Source of the DNA: Lentinula raphanica | Lineage: Eukaryota; Basidiomycota; Agaricomycetes; Agaricales; Omphalotaceae | Direction: 5' to 3' | Assembly (NCBI GenBank): GCA_027919835.1 | Contig: JANVFP010000011.1 | Span: forward strand, 806,001 to 870,000 | DNA: 64,000 nt | Made by a program: the position numbers and the translations under genes | Notes under the pieces: model-generated | The model's input: only the letters and a program-made list of their open reading frames with translations | What the model was told of the DNA's origin: nothing | The model's database searches: none | In this document: positions 21,870 to 35,029 of the stretch, piece after piece | Position numbering within the stretch: the first letter of the stretch is position 1 | Layout: the number at the start of each line of letters is the position of its first letter

Positions 21870-23353
21870 CTAGCTGAACATCTTTTTGTATGCCTTCTTT
21901 TCCTTATCTCTCTTTTCCTTCTTCCTATTCCTGACACGGGCAAGCTCACCCGAGATGGTTTGGTCGTCGGGGACTAGTTTGCTAGCCTCGACCAAATCCT
22001 TCTCTGCCGAGTCGTCATCTTTGAGAATAGTATGCGCTAAGGCTCGGCGGTACAGGGCTTTTGCTGTAATTGACACATGAGTAGAGGAAATATGGTAGGG
22101 ATGACAAGAAAGTCGACCTTGGTCCGCGTTATTGAGCTCAGGCGAGGTAAGAGCGCGTGAGGCGCTTTTGACCCCGATTTCAGCATTGAAGGAGGTAGGG
22201 GGTTGTATCCGTACAGCAGCAAGTGCTGAGTTGAGTAAGAGAGCGGACAGAAGAGCTTTGTACGAGCCAGCGAGCTCTGGCGGAGCATCGTCCGGAAGGG
22301 TATTATGAACGTCAAGGTAGCGTATCGATTCTTGATGGAGAGGAATGAGCACACAGAGAGGAGCGGAAATAAAAGGGTATACGTACTTTGGTATTTTGCC
22401 AGTGCCTCATTCGTCTTCCCCTCTTTGAACAACTTATTGCCGAGCTCACGAATAGACTTTGCAATATCGTACGCGACTTGGGGATTTGAGATATCGTGAT
22501 CATCGTCATCAGGGTAGTCTTCATAGGAATCTCCCTCATCAGCAGTAATCGAAAGAGAAGGATCATCCGGAGTGAGTTCGCCACAGTCTTCAATCACGAT
22601 CGGTGAGGTTGGTTTGTCACCATTGGAAGTGGGATAATTCTCGATCTGACGGACTAGTATGAAACGAAAGCGGTTGGGAAATTACTCTTCCTGATTGAAT
22701 TCCTTTGAAAAGACACATACCGATTGATTTTCCGCGAATGACCTCTCCGAACACTACATGCTTATTGTCGAGATGGGACGTTTGTGTGACTGTAATGAAG
22801 AACTGAGATCCGTTCGTGTTCGGTCCTGCGTTTGCCATGGAGAGCAAGAAAGGTCTGTCATGCTTGACTGGAAACGCTTCATCTTCGAATTTCTCTCCGT
22901 ATATTGATTCTCCTCCGGTACCTGCGTGAAGAGCCGGAGTTGAGCGTGGTCGACATGTAGATCTAATGATCATTTCTAACCGTTATGCATCGTGAAATCA
23001 CCGCCTTGCACCATGAACCTGTGGGTGGTATCGCTAAGCTTGCGATCTTGAAGAAAATGAAAGCATTCTCCTCACTGTTTAATCACGCGATGGAATCCGC
23101 TCCCCTTGTAATGCAACGGTTTTCCAGAATTTCCGACGCCTTTCTCTCCGGTGCATAGTGCACCTAAAACCTGCATTATTAGCAAAGAAGAGAGTGCAAA
23201 AACTGAGAGGTTGGACATACGGAAGTTTTCTGCGGTTTTTGGTACAAGATCAGTGTAGAGAGAAAATATTATACGTCCGATTGGAGAGCCACCAATGGAG
23301 ACATCAAAGTAAGTTATCGGTCGTTGTGGTTTTGTGGTTTCTGATTCCGCCAT
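21870..23353 (-). CDS. CPR6: CYP40-type peptidyl-prolyl cis-trans isomerase with TPR repeats (Hsp90 co-chaperone)
   Basis: The N-terminal cyclophilin domain begins [20 protein letters not shown] and contains [67 protein letters not shown] and [12 protein letters not shown]; the catalytic Arg of the FHRVI motif and the QFFIT motif are intact. After a short acidic linker come TPR helices ([75 protein letters not shown]) and a Lys-rich tail [15 protein letters not shown]. This is the Cyp40/Cpr6/Wis2 arrangement; family members bind the MEEVD tail of Hsp90 through the TPRs. About seven exons, cytosolic. The start ATG at 23353 gives [19 protein letters not shown]. Confidence 0.93.
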
Positions 23354-23632
23354 TGTTGGTTAATGGTCAATGATAGAATGTCAAGGTTGACCGTAATGTA
23401 CAATGTTTTATTCTGTACAACGATGTTCGAGAAATTTCTAGGACGGGTTACGATTTGGCATCGGTCATATTCGGCCGGCCCAAAACCCAGCAGAGTATTT
23501 GTCCGACGACCACACACAAGAACAGTTTACACATTACATCTATAGCAACTACACGATAGAAGGTGCGAAGTGTATAAAGATATTGTAAGGAATCTCTAGT
23601 CTATTTTTGAATATGATTTATTCGTGTCCATG

Positions 23633-26600
23633 TCAAGGAGCTGATGCTTGAGGCGGAGGATCACCTTTCTTACCTCTGGGTCTGCGTCTGTTTCCATTCG
23701 GAGAAGGATGTACATCTGAAGGACGAGGGTGACCGGGTGAAAGAGTAGTTTTTGAATTTGAAGGCCCCTCGCTGGCATTGACGCCATCGTTGGGCTCTTT
23801 TCCCTTCTTCGACTTCTTCGGTGTATTCTTCTGAGCTCGAGTTTTACCTCCCTGCCGTCCTTTATCTCCAGCTGAAGCCAAGCGTTCCATCGCCTCCGTT
23901 TCCAGTCGGACTCGCTCCTCCTCTGCATTCCACCATCTAAGAAAGTCTTCTTCCTCCCGTTTCGCCTCTTCCTCCTGTTGAATCTCCAAAAGAGAGCGCT
24001 TGTCTTTGGCGCTGCTGGCGCCCTGTTCCAGTTGAGCTTGTTGGATCGCAACGAACGACATTCCCTTCCCATTGGCATTCGTTAGAGTCGATGACGGTTC
24101 GGGTATCACAGGCGTAGAAACCCATGCTTTTGGAGTGGTTTTGACGGGATTGCTTCTGCATGAATATGTTAACTGATCGAATGAGAAATTCATGGAAGAA
24201 CTATAGGCACGTACGATATTCTCCGAGGAACTTTTACTGGTGCCTTGGGTGTAGGCTGACGTGCTGGTGAATATACAGGTCCTAGACCAGGTACTACTGG
24301 ATTCGAGGCCTGTGGAGGCGGTCGAATGTTCGATGGCGCAGTTGGGTCCCTTGATTTTGAAGCAGGAGTGGGAGAGCCACCCAAAATTGGGAATGCATTC
24401 GGAGTAGCAGCTCCTGACCCTGGAATGTTCAAAATATTTCGAGATGTTCCAATACGCTGAGGAGAGGGTGATGGTGATGAAGATATATCCATATTGGATC
24501 TAGTGTGTCGCAGGGTTGAAAGGTAGCCATCATTGGGCGAAGCTTTGCTCTGTGCAGCCGTCTGATTGTGTGCAGACTTCGAATGGGGTTCAGATCCGCT
24601 GGCTGCTTCAGCCATGATAGAACGCATGTCGACTCTGGATATACAATCAATAAGACCGTAAACTTGATCGTACACCCCATACACCATACATACCGTTGAA
24701 CCGATGATGCCTTCCAAGCTGGTGATGGACCTGCGGGAGGTTGGGCGGCAGGCGATCGCGATTCTGGAAGATCGATAGAAGGAAGACTAATATCCATGTC
24801 ATCCATGTCAAAGATATCGTCTCCTCCAGGAACTTGGGTACGAGGCTTTGATGCCGGGCTTGTAGTAGTGAGAGGTCGTAAGACAGGGCTGAGTGGCTTG
24901 ATCTTGCCGGAATCTCTCTGCCCAAACGAAGTGCTTATGCTCGGTGAAGACGAGGGAGTAGTAAGTTTAGCATTTTGAGACAGCTTCCTTTGCCGCTGTC
25001 TTTTAGAAAATCCTGCGCCTGGAAGAATCAGACTCGGAATGTCCTCGCCCTCTAACCATTCCTGCCACTTGCTCATGGCATGGTTCACCAGCTTGTTGCT
25101 TCGAACGACAGACGACTTTTCTTCTTGTCGTGCGCGAATGTAAGCCGACAGATGTTTGATAAGCGACGGACTGAGTACGTCCAACATGTGTGTCTCCAAA
25201 AAGGTCTCCAAATTCTCGGAAATGTATCCCTCGACCGAAGACACTAGCTCATAAGCATGATAGTATGAGGCTTCGGATAGGATGTAGCATGCGTTATGGA
25301 TATTCAGAAATTTGAGGATCAGTTGGGATGAGAGCATCACGAGGGGAAACAGAAGCAGTTCATTCTATATGACATTCAAATTCGCAAACAGCAACGAACA
25401 GAAAAGCAAGATAGACTAACCGCAACAGCGATGACTTCAAATTGAAACTCCAACACAGCGTCCACGGACTGGGCAAAAGCTGGAAACTAATGATCAGCTT
25501 ATGCTGATATGGAGAGATAAGTTGCAGAATACCGAGTGAACCAAAAAGTCCTTTGGTCTGACCGCAGCACAACCACTTCATCACGTATTCCATGACGCCC
25601 AACTTCATATGTTGTAGATTAATCTCGACTACCTTTCCATTGGGGCCCTTGCGCTTCCTCGTCCATTCCTCATTGCCTAGGAAATCCTCGAAATAAGCGG
25701 ATCGTGATCGTAGGATGGAAGAATGAGCGAAAACTTCGTGCCCTTCCGCTAATAGGAGAACAACATCTGGAGCAAGAGATGAAGACGCATGAGCAGTGGG
25801 CGGAGACATGCCTGAATTGTGGGAATTCCAGAACGCCGTCAGACTTGCTCGCATGGTTTCATTCACTGGTCTCTTCGCTACACTTTCTATTGCCTTTTGC
25901 ATTTCAGGGAGCACGAGTATATTCGCTAGAGCACGTAGCTCGGATTTGATCTGGGCAGCAAGCACGGGCGTAACCTTCGGATCATTGGAGAATGAAGTCG
26001 ATGGGACAGCTGTGCAAACTCGACGATCCCAGATACAGACTAGCTCATCCGTGTATATGTAATGCATGAGGATGAGGACGGAGAGGGGATGGACGTTGTC
26101 GAAAGTGAGATTTCTCGGTCCAGAGGTCGCCTCGTCATGAGCATGATCCTGAAGTGACGAAACAGTGAACGTTAAGGGAGGACCAGCAGCGGCTTTGCAG
26201 TCGAACACTGATTCCGACGATGCTAGGAGTGCAGCCTTCATCACGTTTGATCTCATTCCCAGCAGGACAGTATGCAGAGGAAACGAAAGTCGCGGGGTTG
26301 TAGAAGGTATCTTGAATTTACCCCGACCTTTCTTGGTGCTGACCACGGATGACTGGTAATAGATGTGTACCATGAGGTCGGCGCCATATGCCATTTCTCC
26401 TACCCAGGAGCCAACCTTGTCCTTCTCCTGCTTTGTTATGAAAGAGCACAACTCTCGCAGCGTATTGATGTCCTGCCTGATATCGATATCCCCGTCATCA
26501 TCGTACTCGTCTACATCGTCATCCGGTTGTTCTTGGCGGACGGTAGGCGTTTGCGAAAATAATGGGATGGAATCGCCTGAATCTTCAGGCTGTTCCCTAT

Positions 26601-29115
26601 CCGACAATGAATCCGTCTTCTCTTTCCATAGCCACGGCCTGATACTTTTCATGTCATGTATAAGATCCCAACCCTTGAGTGTGTCGATGGCCTTTTCGTG
26701 TACCCGGCCGGATTTCTTCGCAAGCATCTCTTCATCTACTACAGGCCAATGAATGGGCTTAATCTCCGCATCGACTCTCAGTGCTCCAAAAGCTCCAGTA
26801 CTACTCGCACATACCCGGACGATGCGTTGAAGGTAAGGTACTCGGATAAATTTCTGGGACTTCCCGCTGCCGACAGATGAAGGTTTGTAACCGCCACCTA
26901 GAATGGTGTCGGATGACCGCGAACGAACATACACGTGCCCCGAGTCCGTGCATACGATGAGTGAACCATCCTGGCCAATGGCAACGTCCTATAGATCATG
27001 ATCCCCAATAAGAGTGACGAAAAAGATTCCTGATCAGAGGTACCCACCCTTACAGTACCAACAAGCCCTTTTCTCAATGCCAATACTCTCTGCGGTTTGA
27101 TGAATTTCGCGAGAGCCATGCCCGGTCCTGCACTACCATCCATATCTACGTCATTGGAGGCGGAGCTCAGTACACCCACAGGTGGAACTCCAGGTACACC
27201 AAAAGTGAAAACCTCTCCGCCTTCAGAGACACATGCAAAATTGATGTGATTCTGGTTCGAGTTGGTACTATTAGCTTGCGAAAGCATCGAGGAGAGGTTC
27301 GAGACAGATGGGTGAGCAGGATGGGTGTTTGCATTCATGGAAGCGGCTGCAGGAGACGATATTGAGCTAAGAGAAAATGGAGGAGGGCTCTCATCCGAGC
27401 ACACTATCTTGACAATGCTAGTTGACTTGAGTGCTTGCGGTGGTCGATAAGGTGAGATGGGAAGTGGAAATGTATGGGCAGGGAAGCTATAGGAGACGAA
27501 AACTCAATATAACCTCGGACAGTTGTGGATTTAACTTTAAGGGTACCTGACTCGTCCTACTAGATCTCCCCAGAATACCAATACATCTCCTTTCCATCCA
27601 CCTCCAACGCTTCCAGTACCGCTGAGTAAACAAGCCATTGCGCTTTCACCCAGAGCAATCTGGACGACAGGTCTAGTGATCTTAGTCACCTTTCTCGGGA
27701 GAAGTTGGATTTGAGCTCCCTGCCCGGTGGTAGTCCTATCGTATCCCAACTGGCCACCGTTCAATCCCCAGGTATAGACGTTGCTCCCTCCACCAGCTCC
27801 GTCAATACCGTCACGGACCCAACAAGCACTGGCTCCCTTGGATGCAGCAATACCTAGAACAAATTCTTTCTTCAATGGTCCATAAACTCGTCGAGGTATG
27901 AGCTGGATCTGTTCTCCGTTAGAAGAAACGGTGGAATCGCCTCGCGTCGTACTCTGGATGAATTGGGAAGTATCATCCAATGAGAATACTTGAGCAGCGC
28001 TCGAGCCGTCATCGATATTGTAACCAAGTTGGGAAAATCTATTCAAGCCCCAGGAGTAGACTTCACCATTCTCTGTCAATGCGAGGGTATGATCCTGACC
28101 CAAAGCAACAGAGATTACTTTGACTCTAAGATGTGCCCCGGCCTTGGGAGTACTATGTTGGCCTTGCAAAGAGGAAGCCCAAGAGAGAGACCTCAGGGCG
28201 TATTGTGTATGCTGAGTGACTCCAAGGCGTCCACCGGAGCCGAACCCACACAATGAGAGTTCGGAACCAGAGGTGCCGAAAGCAGAAGGTGGATTGGTTA
28301 TGACTGCAGTGTGAAGCCTGCCCATTTGAACCTGTCGGACTCCAATGCGCGCAAATCGATCCTCTACCGAGAGCTCGTCGGAGCCCTTGGTGACAATACG
28401 AGGAACAGGGACCTGATCTGGGAATGTGCGATCAGAGCTATCCCCGTGTCCTAGAGAAGCATTTCTTATATGCATATACGCATGAGTAAACGATAAGAAT
28501 GATGTTAGAAGCGATACTACTGACCTGTTGGCACCCCAAGTAAAGAGCTCTGCGCCGTTGATAGTTTGGTTCCGTATAGTAGGAAATAACGATGACTGGG
28601 GTTTCGTGCCTTCTACAGTCGAGTTGTACAAATCGAAAGCGGTGTAACCTTCGAGATCTTTGATAGTTGGATCGATATTTGAGTGCTGGAGCAATAGAAG
28701 CCTTCACAAACACTTAATCAGCATAGATTCGGAAGAGAGGCTTCGAAACTTACGCTACACCCAAATTCCCAATGTACATCGCTCGGTGTAAAGCGGTCCA
28801 CTGGCTCTCGCGGTCTTGAAGATTGACATTGAGTTCAGGATGTTTGAGAATCAGTCGAACGTATTCGACACTCGAAGCGTCGACTGATGTGCTGGCAAGG
28901 TGCAACACAGTCCGACCAAAACCATCCCTAGCATTGATATCGATTTTTTCTTCGTCGCGGCCAGCTTTGGATCGAAGAGAACGTGGACTGTTGTCGAGGC
29001 TCACTCCTCCAATGTGTGAGGTATCGCCTGCTCCCGTAGCAAGCAAGCGCTGGAACGCTTGTTGATTGCGAAGTTGAAAGTGTGCATGGAGTAAAGTCCC
29101 GATACCGCTAGTCAT
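23633..29115 (-). CDS. Large ankyrin-RCC1-BTB protein, IBTK-like
   Basis: Roughly 1,600 residues over about nine exons. Order of parts: ankyrin repeats (NARDGFGRTVLHLASTS, QWTALHRAMYIGN, LEGYTAFDLYNS); RCC1-type blades (ELFTWGANR, VQMGRLHTAVIT, VALGQDHTLALTENGEVYSW, NVYTWGLNGGQLGYD, GSLIVCTDSGHVYVRS); a first BTB-like region (ADLMVHIYYQ, FPLHTVLLGMRSNVMKAAL); a second BTB (APDVVLLLAEGHEVFAHSSI, RSRSAYFEDFLGNEEW) with a BACK-like helical segment (LNIHNACYILSEASYYHAYE); and a long Ser/Pro-rich, low-complexity tail that ends with a SFVAIQQAQLEQ and SLLEIQQEEEAKREEEDF pair and a basic C-terminus. Vertebrate IBTK has the same order and acts as a Cullin-3 substrate adaptor, so a Cullin-3 role is a reasonable inference. 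The start at 29115 (MTSGIGTLLHAHF) is uncertain, since the frame continues upstream. Confidence 0.85.
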
Positions 29116-30289
29116 CCAGTGATTGTTGTTATTGAGAACCAAAGACGCTCTGAGACCAAACGGCTCAGAAAAGTCTTCAACGATTTGGTCCTCGTCTAAA
29201 GTAAAGCTTTGATTCCGAATTCAAAGCTTGAGCGATAACGCCGGACTTTCTCTGCTGAGGGGTATGTATGAGGCAAAGTTTGGTGAGTTCGAAGAGAGTT
29301 GGTTGAGGAGGTTGCGATGAGTGAAGCGATATAAGTTAGATAGATAGATAGAGTTAAGGTTACACAACAGGTGAGATGAGAAAACGAAGTCAAGGAGAAT
29401 CGAAAGGCAAGATATCGGACAAACGTGCCGGAACGAGCGCTTACAATTTAGACGCTGAAAATGTAAGAACGTTCAATCTGCGTTCAACAAAACTCTCAAG
29501 CTGCAAGCACAAACGTGCACCTGTGTGCAGCGTCGAAGCCTTAGGCTACGTTCGTCGCTGGAGGCTCTGGGAGGTGCTTAGCCTCTCGTACGCATGCATA
29601 TCGACCGTATATGGCATATGCATCGTACCCGGAATGGTACTATCCCGCCTTCCATGCATAGTACATATCCGCTGAGCGCTGAGCATGCACCTTCAACGAA
29701 TTCTTCTGGGACTATTGGGGACTATCTTAGTCGACGTAGTATATACTTCTGCTTTCTCCTATGTCGAGTCTTCGACATGAAAACCTAGTAGGCCTGGTAT
29801 GGGCTTGATGAACGTGTTCAATGACCTGGGATAGACGCTCCTGTTACAGGAACGTATCCCCCTGCTCTATATCTGCTCGATGACCTACATAAGAGCTTAC
29901 AGCTTTATCATCATCGAAAAATGTGGACTCTAGAGGCAAGACAATACGCGTAAAGGGTCGAGTTGACCATCAGTGGCAGTGCTTATGCGGGGCGGTTGGA
30001 AAAATGTTTCTCACGTTCTTAACCTTTCTGCCAGAATCAAATCCTTCGCAGTTCATCGTTCCTCTCTTGACCTCTCATTTCTCTCTCAATTCTGCTAATA
30101 CACAGCTTCTCTAACTTCGGATTGCAATATGCCCTCAATAACCCCGCACAGAACCATCACGTGTCTACTAACGCGTCAATGTCGTTATTTGTTCGCCATA
30201 TGAGCAACAAAATTTGTCTACAAAATATCAGTCGAGTACAAACGTAGAATGGCCAGCTCTGTATTCTTGTTAAAACCAGACTCTACGCC
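29116..30289. other. Divergent gene-free region
   Basis: Promoter side of both the IBTK-like gene and the F-box gene. Four TAGA units lie at 29337-29352. The segment around 29590-29700 is rich in short self-complementary words such as ATGCAT and GCATGC. No coding sequence with family features is seen. Confidence 0.5.
29337..29352 (+). repeat. (TAGA)4 microsatellite
   Basis: Four perfect TAGA units in the 5' region of the IBTK-like gene. Confidence 0.8.
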
Positions 30290-31357
30290 TTGCAACATCA
30301 TTCCAGGACTGTGTCTTTCGTGCAAACGATGTCCATCACCTCGCCGAATTCACCGACACTTCCTGTCGAAATCTTGACCCAGATATTCACTCTGGTCACG
30401 ACATTGGACTCCGGAGCATCCCTTCGCTCTTTGCGTCGCGTCTCGCAGCTCTTCGACGACATCTGTGTCCCTTTGAAGTTTCTCTGTTTGTCACTGACGA
30501 CAGCGTGGAGCATAGAAAAGTTGCATCAGGAATTGCAACGGCTAGAAAACTCACCACCACATCTGCGGAGAATACAGCACCTCTACATATCCCTCGACGC
30601 TTCTGACATGCAGTCAGAATCAGAACTTGACACCATCAGTCAAATATTCTTTACCCTCCAAACCGCCGCCGATACTCTTCAAACTCTCACATTCATCTAT
30701 CATAACTCACCTTTGAGTACCTCTGTTATCGGGAGGCTCTTCCGAGAACCATTACCGGTACTCACAGAGTTAACAGTACACGGGTTTTATCCTTTTCCAA
30801 GTCCCGTTCCATCGAGTGAATCAGATTCATTTCTATCCGTACACAGCTTCAAGGAAATGAATCAATCCTGCATGCCCCAGCTTCGACGCTTACATCTAAG
30901 CGGCAATCGTAACCCTCATGGGCTCCTTCAACTCTCCTCGCTCGACGTATGTTTCCCCTCACTCACTCACCTTCGTATATCGGGGCTCTTGATGGCTGCA
31001 TCTTTCGCTGAGGAGATGAAAGGCGCTCTGGAAATGCGCTCTGATGATATTCCCGAAGGCACCTGTGGTATGCTTCCATGTAACCGAGCAATACTACCTT
31101 CCAAACTAGAATCTGTTGTACTCCAGCCCGGATACGCGCCTATGCTTGATCGGTCAGGTGTACTAGCGGGTAGTGCATTAAAAAAGGATACACGGATGAT
31201 GGTTCAGCTCAAGAATATTGAAGAGGCTGCGAAACGCCGTCGAGGCGTACACGTTATAGTGAAAGATCGCATGCAGGATCCGGCCAGAATCCCCGTTGGT
31301 GCGGTATTGTATCGTGATTGGCTCGGTCGGATGAATGGGGATGAAGGATGTTGGTGA
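30290..31357 (+). CDS. F-box domain protein
   Basis: A single uninterrupted exon of up to 355 codons. An F-box-like motif stands near the N-terminus (LPVEILTQIFTLV, then SLRSLRRVSQLFDDICVPL), followed by leucine-rich segments (LRRIQHLYISLDA, TLQTLTFIYHN, LTELTVHGFYPF, MPQLRRLHLSGNR, FPSLTHLRISGL) that look like irregular LRRs. Proteins of this layout bind Skp1 through the F-box and present substrates to SCF ubiquitin ligases; the family is greatly expanded in mushrooms. A second in-frame ATG at 30329 (MSITSPNSPTLP) sits closer to the F-box and may be the true start. The substrate is unknown. Confidence 0.8.
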   Translation: MQHHSRTVSFVQTMSITSPNSPTLPVEILTQIFTLVTTLDSGASLRSLRRVSQLFDDICVPLKFLCLSLTTAWSIEKLHQELQRLENSPPHLRRIQHLYISLDASDMQSESELDTISQIFFTLQTAADTLQTLTFIYHNSPLSTSVIGRLFREPLPVLTELTVHGFYPFPSPVPSSESDSFLSVHSFKEMNQSCMPQLRRLHLSGNRNPHGLLQLSSLDVCFPSLTHLRISGLLMAASFAEEMKGALEMRSDDIPEGTCGMLPCNRAILPSKLESVVLQPGYAPMLDRSGVLAGSALKKDTRMMVQLKNIEEAAKRRRGVHVIVKDRMQDPARIPVGAVLYRDWLGRMNGDEGCW

Positions 31358-33002
31358 TATATCAAGTGGTTAGCAATCGGAACTTGACGAATAGTATCTT
31401 GCAGCTAGTCGTATTAGATGGAATGACCAGGGACTATCATCTACTATCATTCGCATGCTCCGCCGTTTCAGATTCAATCCGCGAAGTTAGCTGACAATAG
31501 TCTATTCATGCAATTCCCTCAGACAACGTTCATATCCGGCCGACAATATTCAGGTTCGAACAGCACCCGAGAGATCGACTGGCCGTATGAGTCTATCTGC
31601 AAAAACGAGGCGCCTTCTCGAAGAGACTATGATCGTCATGCAGATTACGCTCGAGATACCGGTCTCCTACATAGTACATACATGGTCCATGACTCCACGA
31701 CGAGTCCGAACTGCGGTATTTTTGCGTGAATGGAATAAATATGATGGACTAAAACTTATCATACAGAGAAGAATTTATATGTGGCTAATGTTCAGCTGGA
31801 TAGGTCTATCAACTACGTCGATTCCGTTGTTAGGCCCGGGAGAGCGACAGCGAGCACAAACTGAACTAGCAAAAAAAACAATCCTGATTCTTTCTTTCCA
31901 GATTTTTCTGCACGACGGATAAGTCGAGCCGCATGTCAACGTTCAACTCGTGATCCTTACGGCCCTTGAGCAGGAGGGAGAAGTCCATTCGGCGGAGGGG
32001 GCTCGACAATCTCATTCGGTGGAATTTAGTTGACATGCCAAGCTGTGTAAAGTTTACACGGTTTCCGTCCTTGGAAAAATCTTGATAGGATGATACCGAA
32101 AGGATGATGCGGAAAGGAGGCTACGTACTAGGTAAGTTCGCAACACTCGTCATGGAACCTACTTTCCTGTCTGCCATGTGCTGGTTCCCGAGGGGTCCTT
32201 CTATCGCGGGCGGTGAAATTGTTCATGCTCAGGTAGGCCAAGGTTCGGATCTTACCAGCTCTCGACCGTGTTGAATGAAGGTCGATTAAGGTGCGAACGA
32301 TGAGCCCTTTCAATATCATGATGATTGTCAAACCCGCCGTGCTCGCTTTTGGGATACTTCCTATCCTCGCGCTCCAATTTGTAATGTTGTGCCTCCAACA
32401 ACCTCCAACAACATCCTCGTATTGAGTGCAGTTACCAGTATCAGCATCGCTTTGATGCATTTTGTTAGCGCCGTAGAAGACTTGATGAGTCAGTGATACC
32501 CTTTCATACCGTCACACTTGCCAGGGATCATTCGTGTTCATACTTTAGGACGACTTCTCGTCTTCGCAGCTAGCCAGGCTACACGTACACAGGATCAGTA
32601 AACCGAAATACTCATCACAATAAATCATAGCCTCAGAATACTTATTTTTGTTGTGCAGCAGCACAGCACCAATAGGAGGGGGAGTGTTGGAACTTGCACA
32701 GGCCAATAGAAGTGGAAGATGGTCACAAGTAAAGGAGAACTGACAGAGGATAACGTTTGCGAAAGTGAAGCTGAAATATTGTGACCGGCAACGAGGATCA
32801 AGTTCCAGCCTACTACCATAGACCGAGGATGAAATAGACAGAGAATTATGTTGGGATTATCACTGTTGCCCATGCAACATGCATATTGTACATACGAAGG
32901 AAGTGTTGCGAACATGGAATCCAAACCGACGCCGTGCAAGCTGTCTTTTTGTCTACCAATGCAGCAATCCAGGACGGAGGTCTATTGGTTGACAATCTTT
33001 GG
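31358..33002. other. Gene-free interval
   Basis: About 1.6 kb with no coding sequence I can support. It includes the 3' end of MRS2 near 33002 and a 15-base inverted repeat GTGTAAA-g-TTTACAC at 32045-32059. A minus-strand ORF at 32128-32460 has no family features. Confidence 0.5.
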
Positions 33003-35029
33003 TCAGAACCAGCCTTCTGGAGTTCTTCGCCGGAGCGGAAGTGGAAGCCATGGTCTTTGCGGCTTTGAGTTCGTTGAAGAGTATGATAGTCCGATTCTGC
33101 GTATTTTGACCAACTTTCGAAAACCCAAGAAAGCAACCATGAACGACGCGAATCCGGCAATCCCAGTCATGATGAAAAAAGCATAAGGGTGATTTTCAAA
33201 GTGATTTGTGAGCTATGATTAGAACTCGTTGAGATCAGATAGCTGCACTATATTGGAAAAAAGCATACGTTCATTCCTAGCAGGCCAGCAACCAAAGCTC
33301 CAGTTCCAACGCCAAATGTAGCGATAGAGACCTTGGAAGACAAGTCATCGACGAATGAACACCGCAACGATGTAAAGACAAACCTGGAGATCGAGGGCCA
33401 GAAGGGCATTACGATTGGAGTCCAAGATTAACTCTACGATTTCCTGAGTAGATTGTACATTTGCCTTGAAGATAGATCAATGAAAGGATCTTCGCCAATC
33501 GATGGTCTGAACTAACTTCTAGATTTTCAACCTCATTGACGATCTCTTCGACCTGTTTAGAAAATGACTCTAACAGGAGCTCAAGTTCCTCGTGATCGAG
33601 GGGATCGTGTTCAACACCATTATGTTTATCCGTGAGATACATAGCCGACAGGTCCTCATCTAGGATGTGAGATCAGTAACTGGTATGCACTTCCAAACAT
33701 CTCGTACCCTGAGTGAGGACTTCATCTATTGCTTCACCGACCTAGAAAGAGTCATTGTTCAGCAAATATATCCCGTGTATGTCATTCTGAAGCTTACTAG
33801 TTTTGCCCGGTTGTGAAAGCTGGCGAGTCGCCGGGAATAATGTAGTAGGCGTTTGAATCGGTCGTGGTCAATGTTGTCTTCAAGCTCTGCCAAAAGTCCG
33901 CCAACTAACGTTCGAATGAAAACCTATGTATCACGACGTATCAATATCAGTGAAATCACAATATGAAACAATCGACCATTTCCGCTTCCAACGCTGACAA
34001 AACAGACAGTAAAGTGGATTCAAGGGCACTGATACGAGCTTAAGAGACGAATCTGGGTAAAGTCAGGTATATCGTACCGAAATTCGTAAGGTAGCCCGCT
34101 TCCCTTCAGTTTGAGATTGTGCTAAGTACCGATCTTCAGCAAAGATACGGGATGCCTTGGAACTGATTTACTTCTAGATGATATAAGTAGACAGAGTGGA
34201 GTCTAGAGTCGGCAGAACCATAAGTGTCGAAGAGCACAACGGTGTCGGCTTTGATGAGGGCTCGGATATGAAGGATGTTTACCTGTACGACATCAGTGCC
34301 TGGAGCGTGACAAACAGCAGGAACAGCATGGGACAACCCACAAGAATGGCTTGTTTTCTAACCAGAATGGTGGGGACGAGGTTCGGTACCCTGGAGTCAA
34401 TTTTACGAAGATCACGAGGCTGTTAACGCAGCGTTAGAACAGTTTAGAACATCAGAAGGTAGCCAGAATGAAAGCCTACATTTAATTGATGTTCTACACT
34501 GAGGTCGGACTTTTTGAATAGTCCAGAGATGGTCTTGACATTGCCTGCATTCATAACTTTGTCAATTTCCCTTAGAAGGCTGGGAACTTTGTGTCTACAT
34601 TACCTTCGGCATCCAAGATAGTACCTGGACGAAAAACGAATGGGTGAGATGTTCATCCCCGTCAAAGAGTAGTAGCTCACAGCGTAGCATTAGATCGGTA
34701 GGTTGACGCCCCTTCATAACCTTCTCTAAGATGGCTGCCTTTCCTGCCTCTTCTTCCGCTGGAGAGAGAGGCCGTGTTTGACTTGGCTGAGACTTCCATA
34801 AACTTCGTATTTGGCTGGAACCATTTCCAGGCAAGCTTCTGCACAAGTACGGGAGAGCAGGTAAGGGACCGTCACTGAGACGAGGTGACAACCCTAAGGC
34901 GCCTCGTGCTGTTCGATGGCAACGATAGAGATGAAGAGCAGCGCGTTGACTGTGCGCAAATAAGCCGGTAGCTTGACAAGATGCGTGTACTACATGTTTC
35001 GCCAGGAATCTCAAATCAGTTGTGAGCAT
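33003..35029 (-). CDS. MRS2: Mitochondrial inner-membrane Mg2+ channel, MRS2 family
   Basis: Carries Mg2+ into the mitochondrial matrix as a pentameric channel. About eleven exons give roughly 460-470 residues. The N-terminus is basic, hydroxylated and free of acids for the first 45 residues (a matrix-targeting presequence). Then come GRQPTDLMLRC, TILDAEGNVKTISGLFKKSD, LNPRDLRKIDSR, VPTILVRKQAILV, NILHIRALIKADTVVLFDTY, SRLHSVYLYHLE, LPYEFRALESTLLSVLSALE, the helical bundle with LLHYSRRLASFHNRAKLVGE and DEDLSAMYLTDK, and a first membrane helix ending LVAGLLGMN. The GMN signature is followed by LTNHFENHPYAFFIMTGIAG, the expected matrix-side loop and second helix, and a short basic tail. The start was set at 35029 (MLTTDLRFLAKHV) because the codon before it is not ATG. 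Confidence 0.92.
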
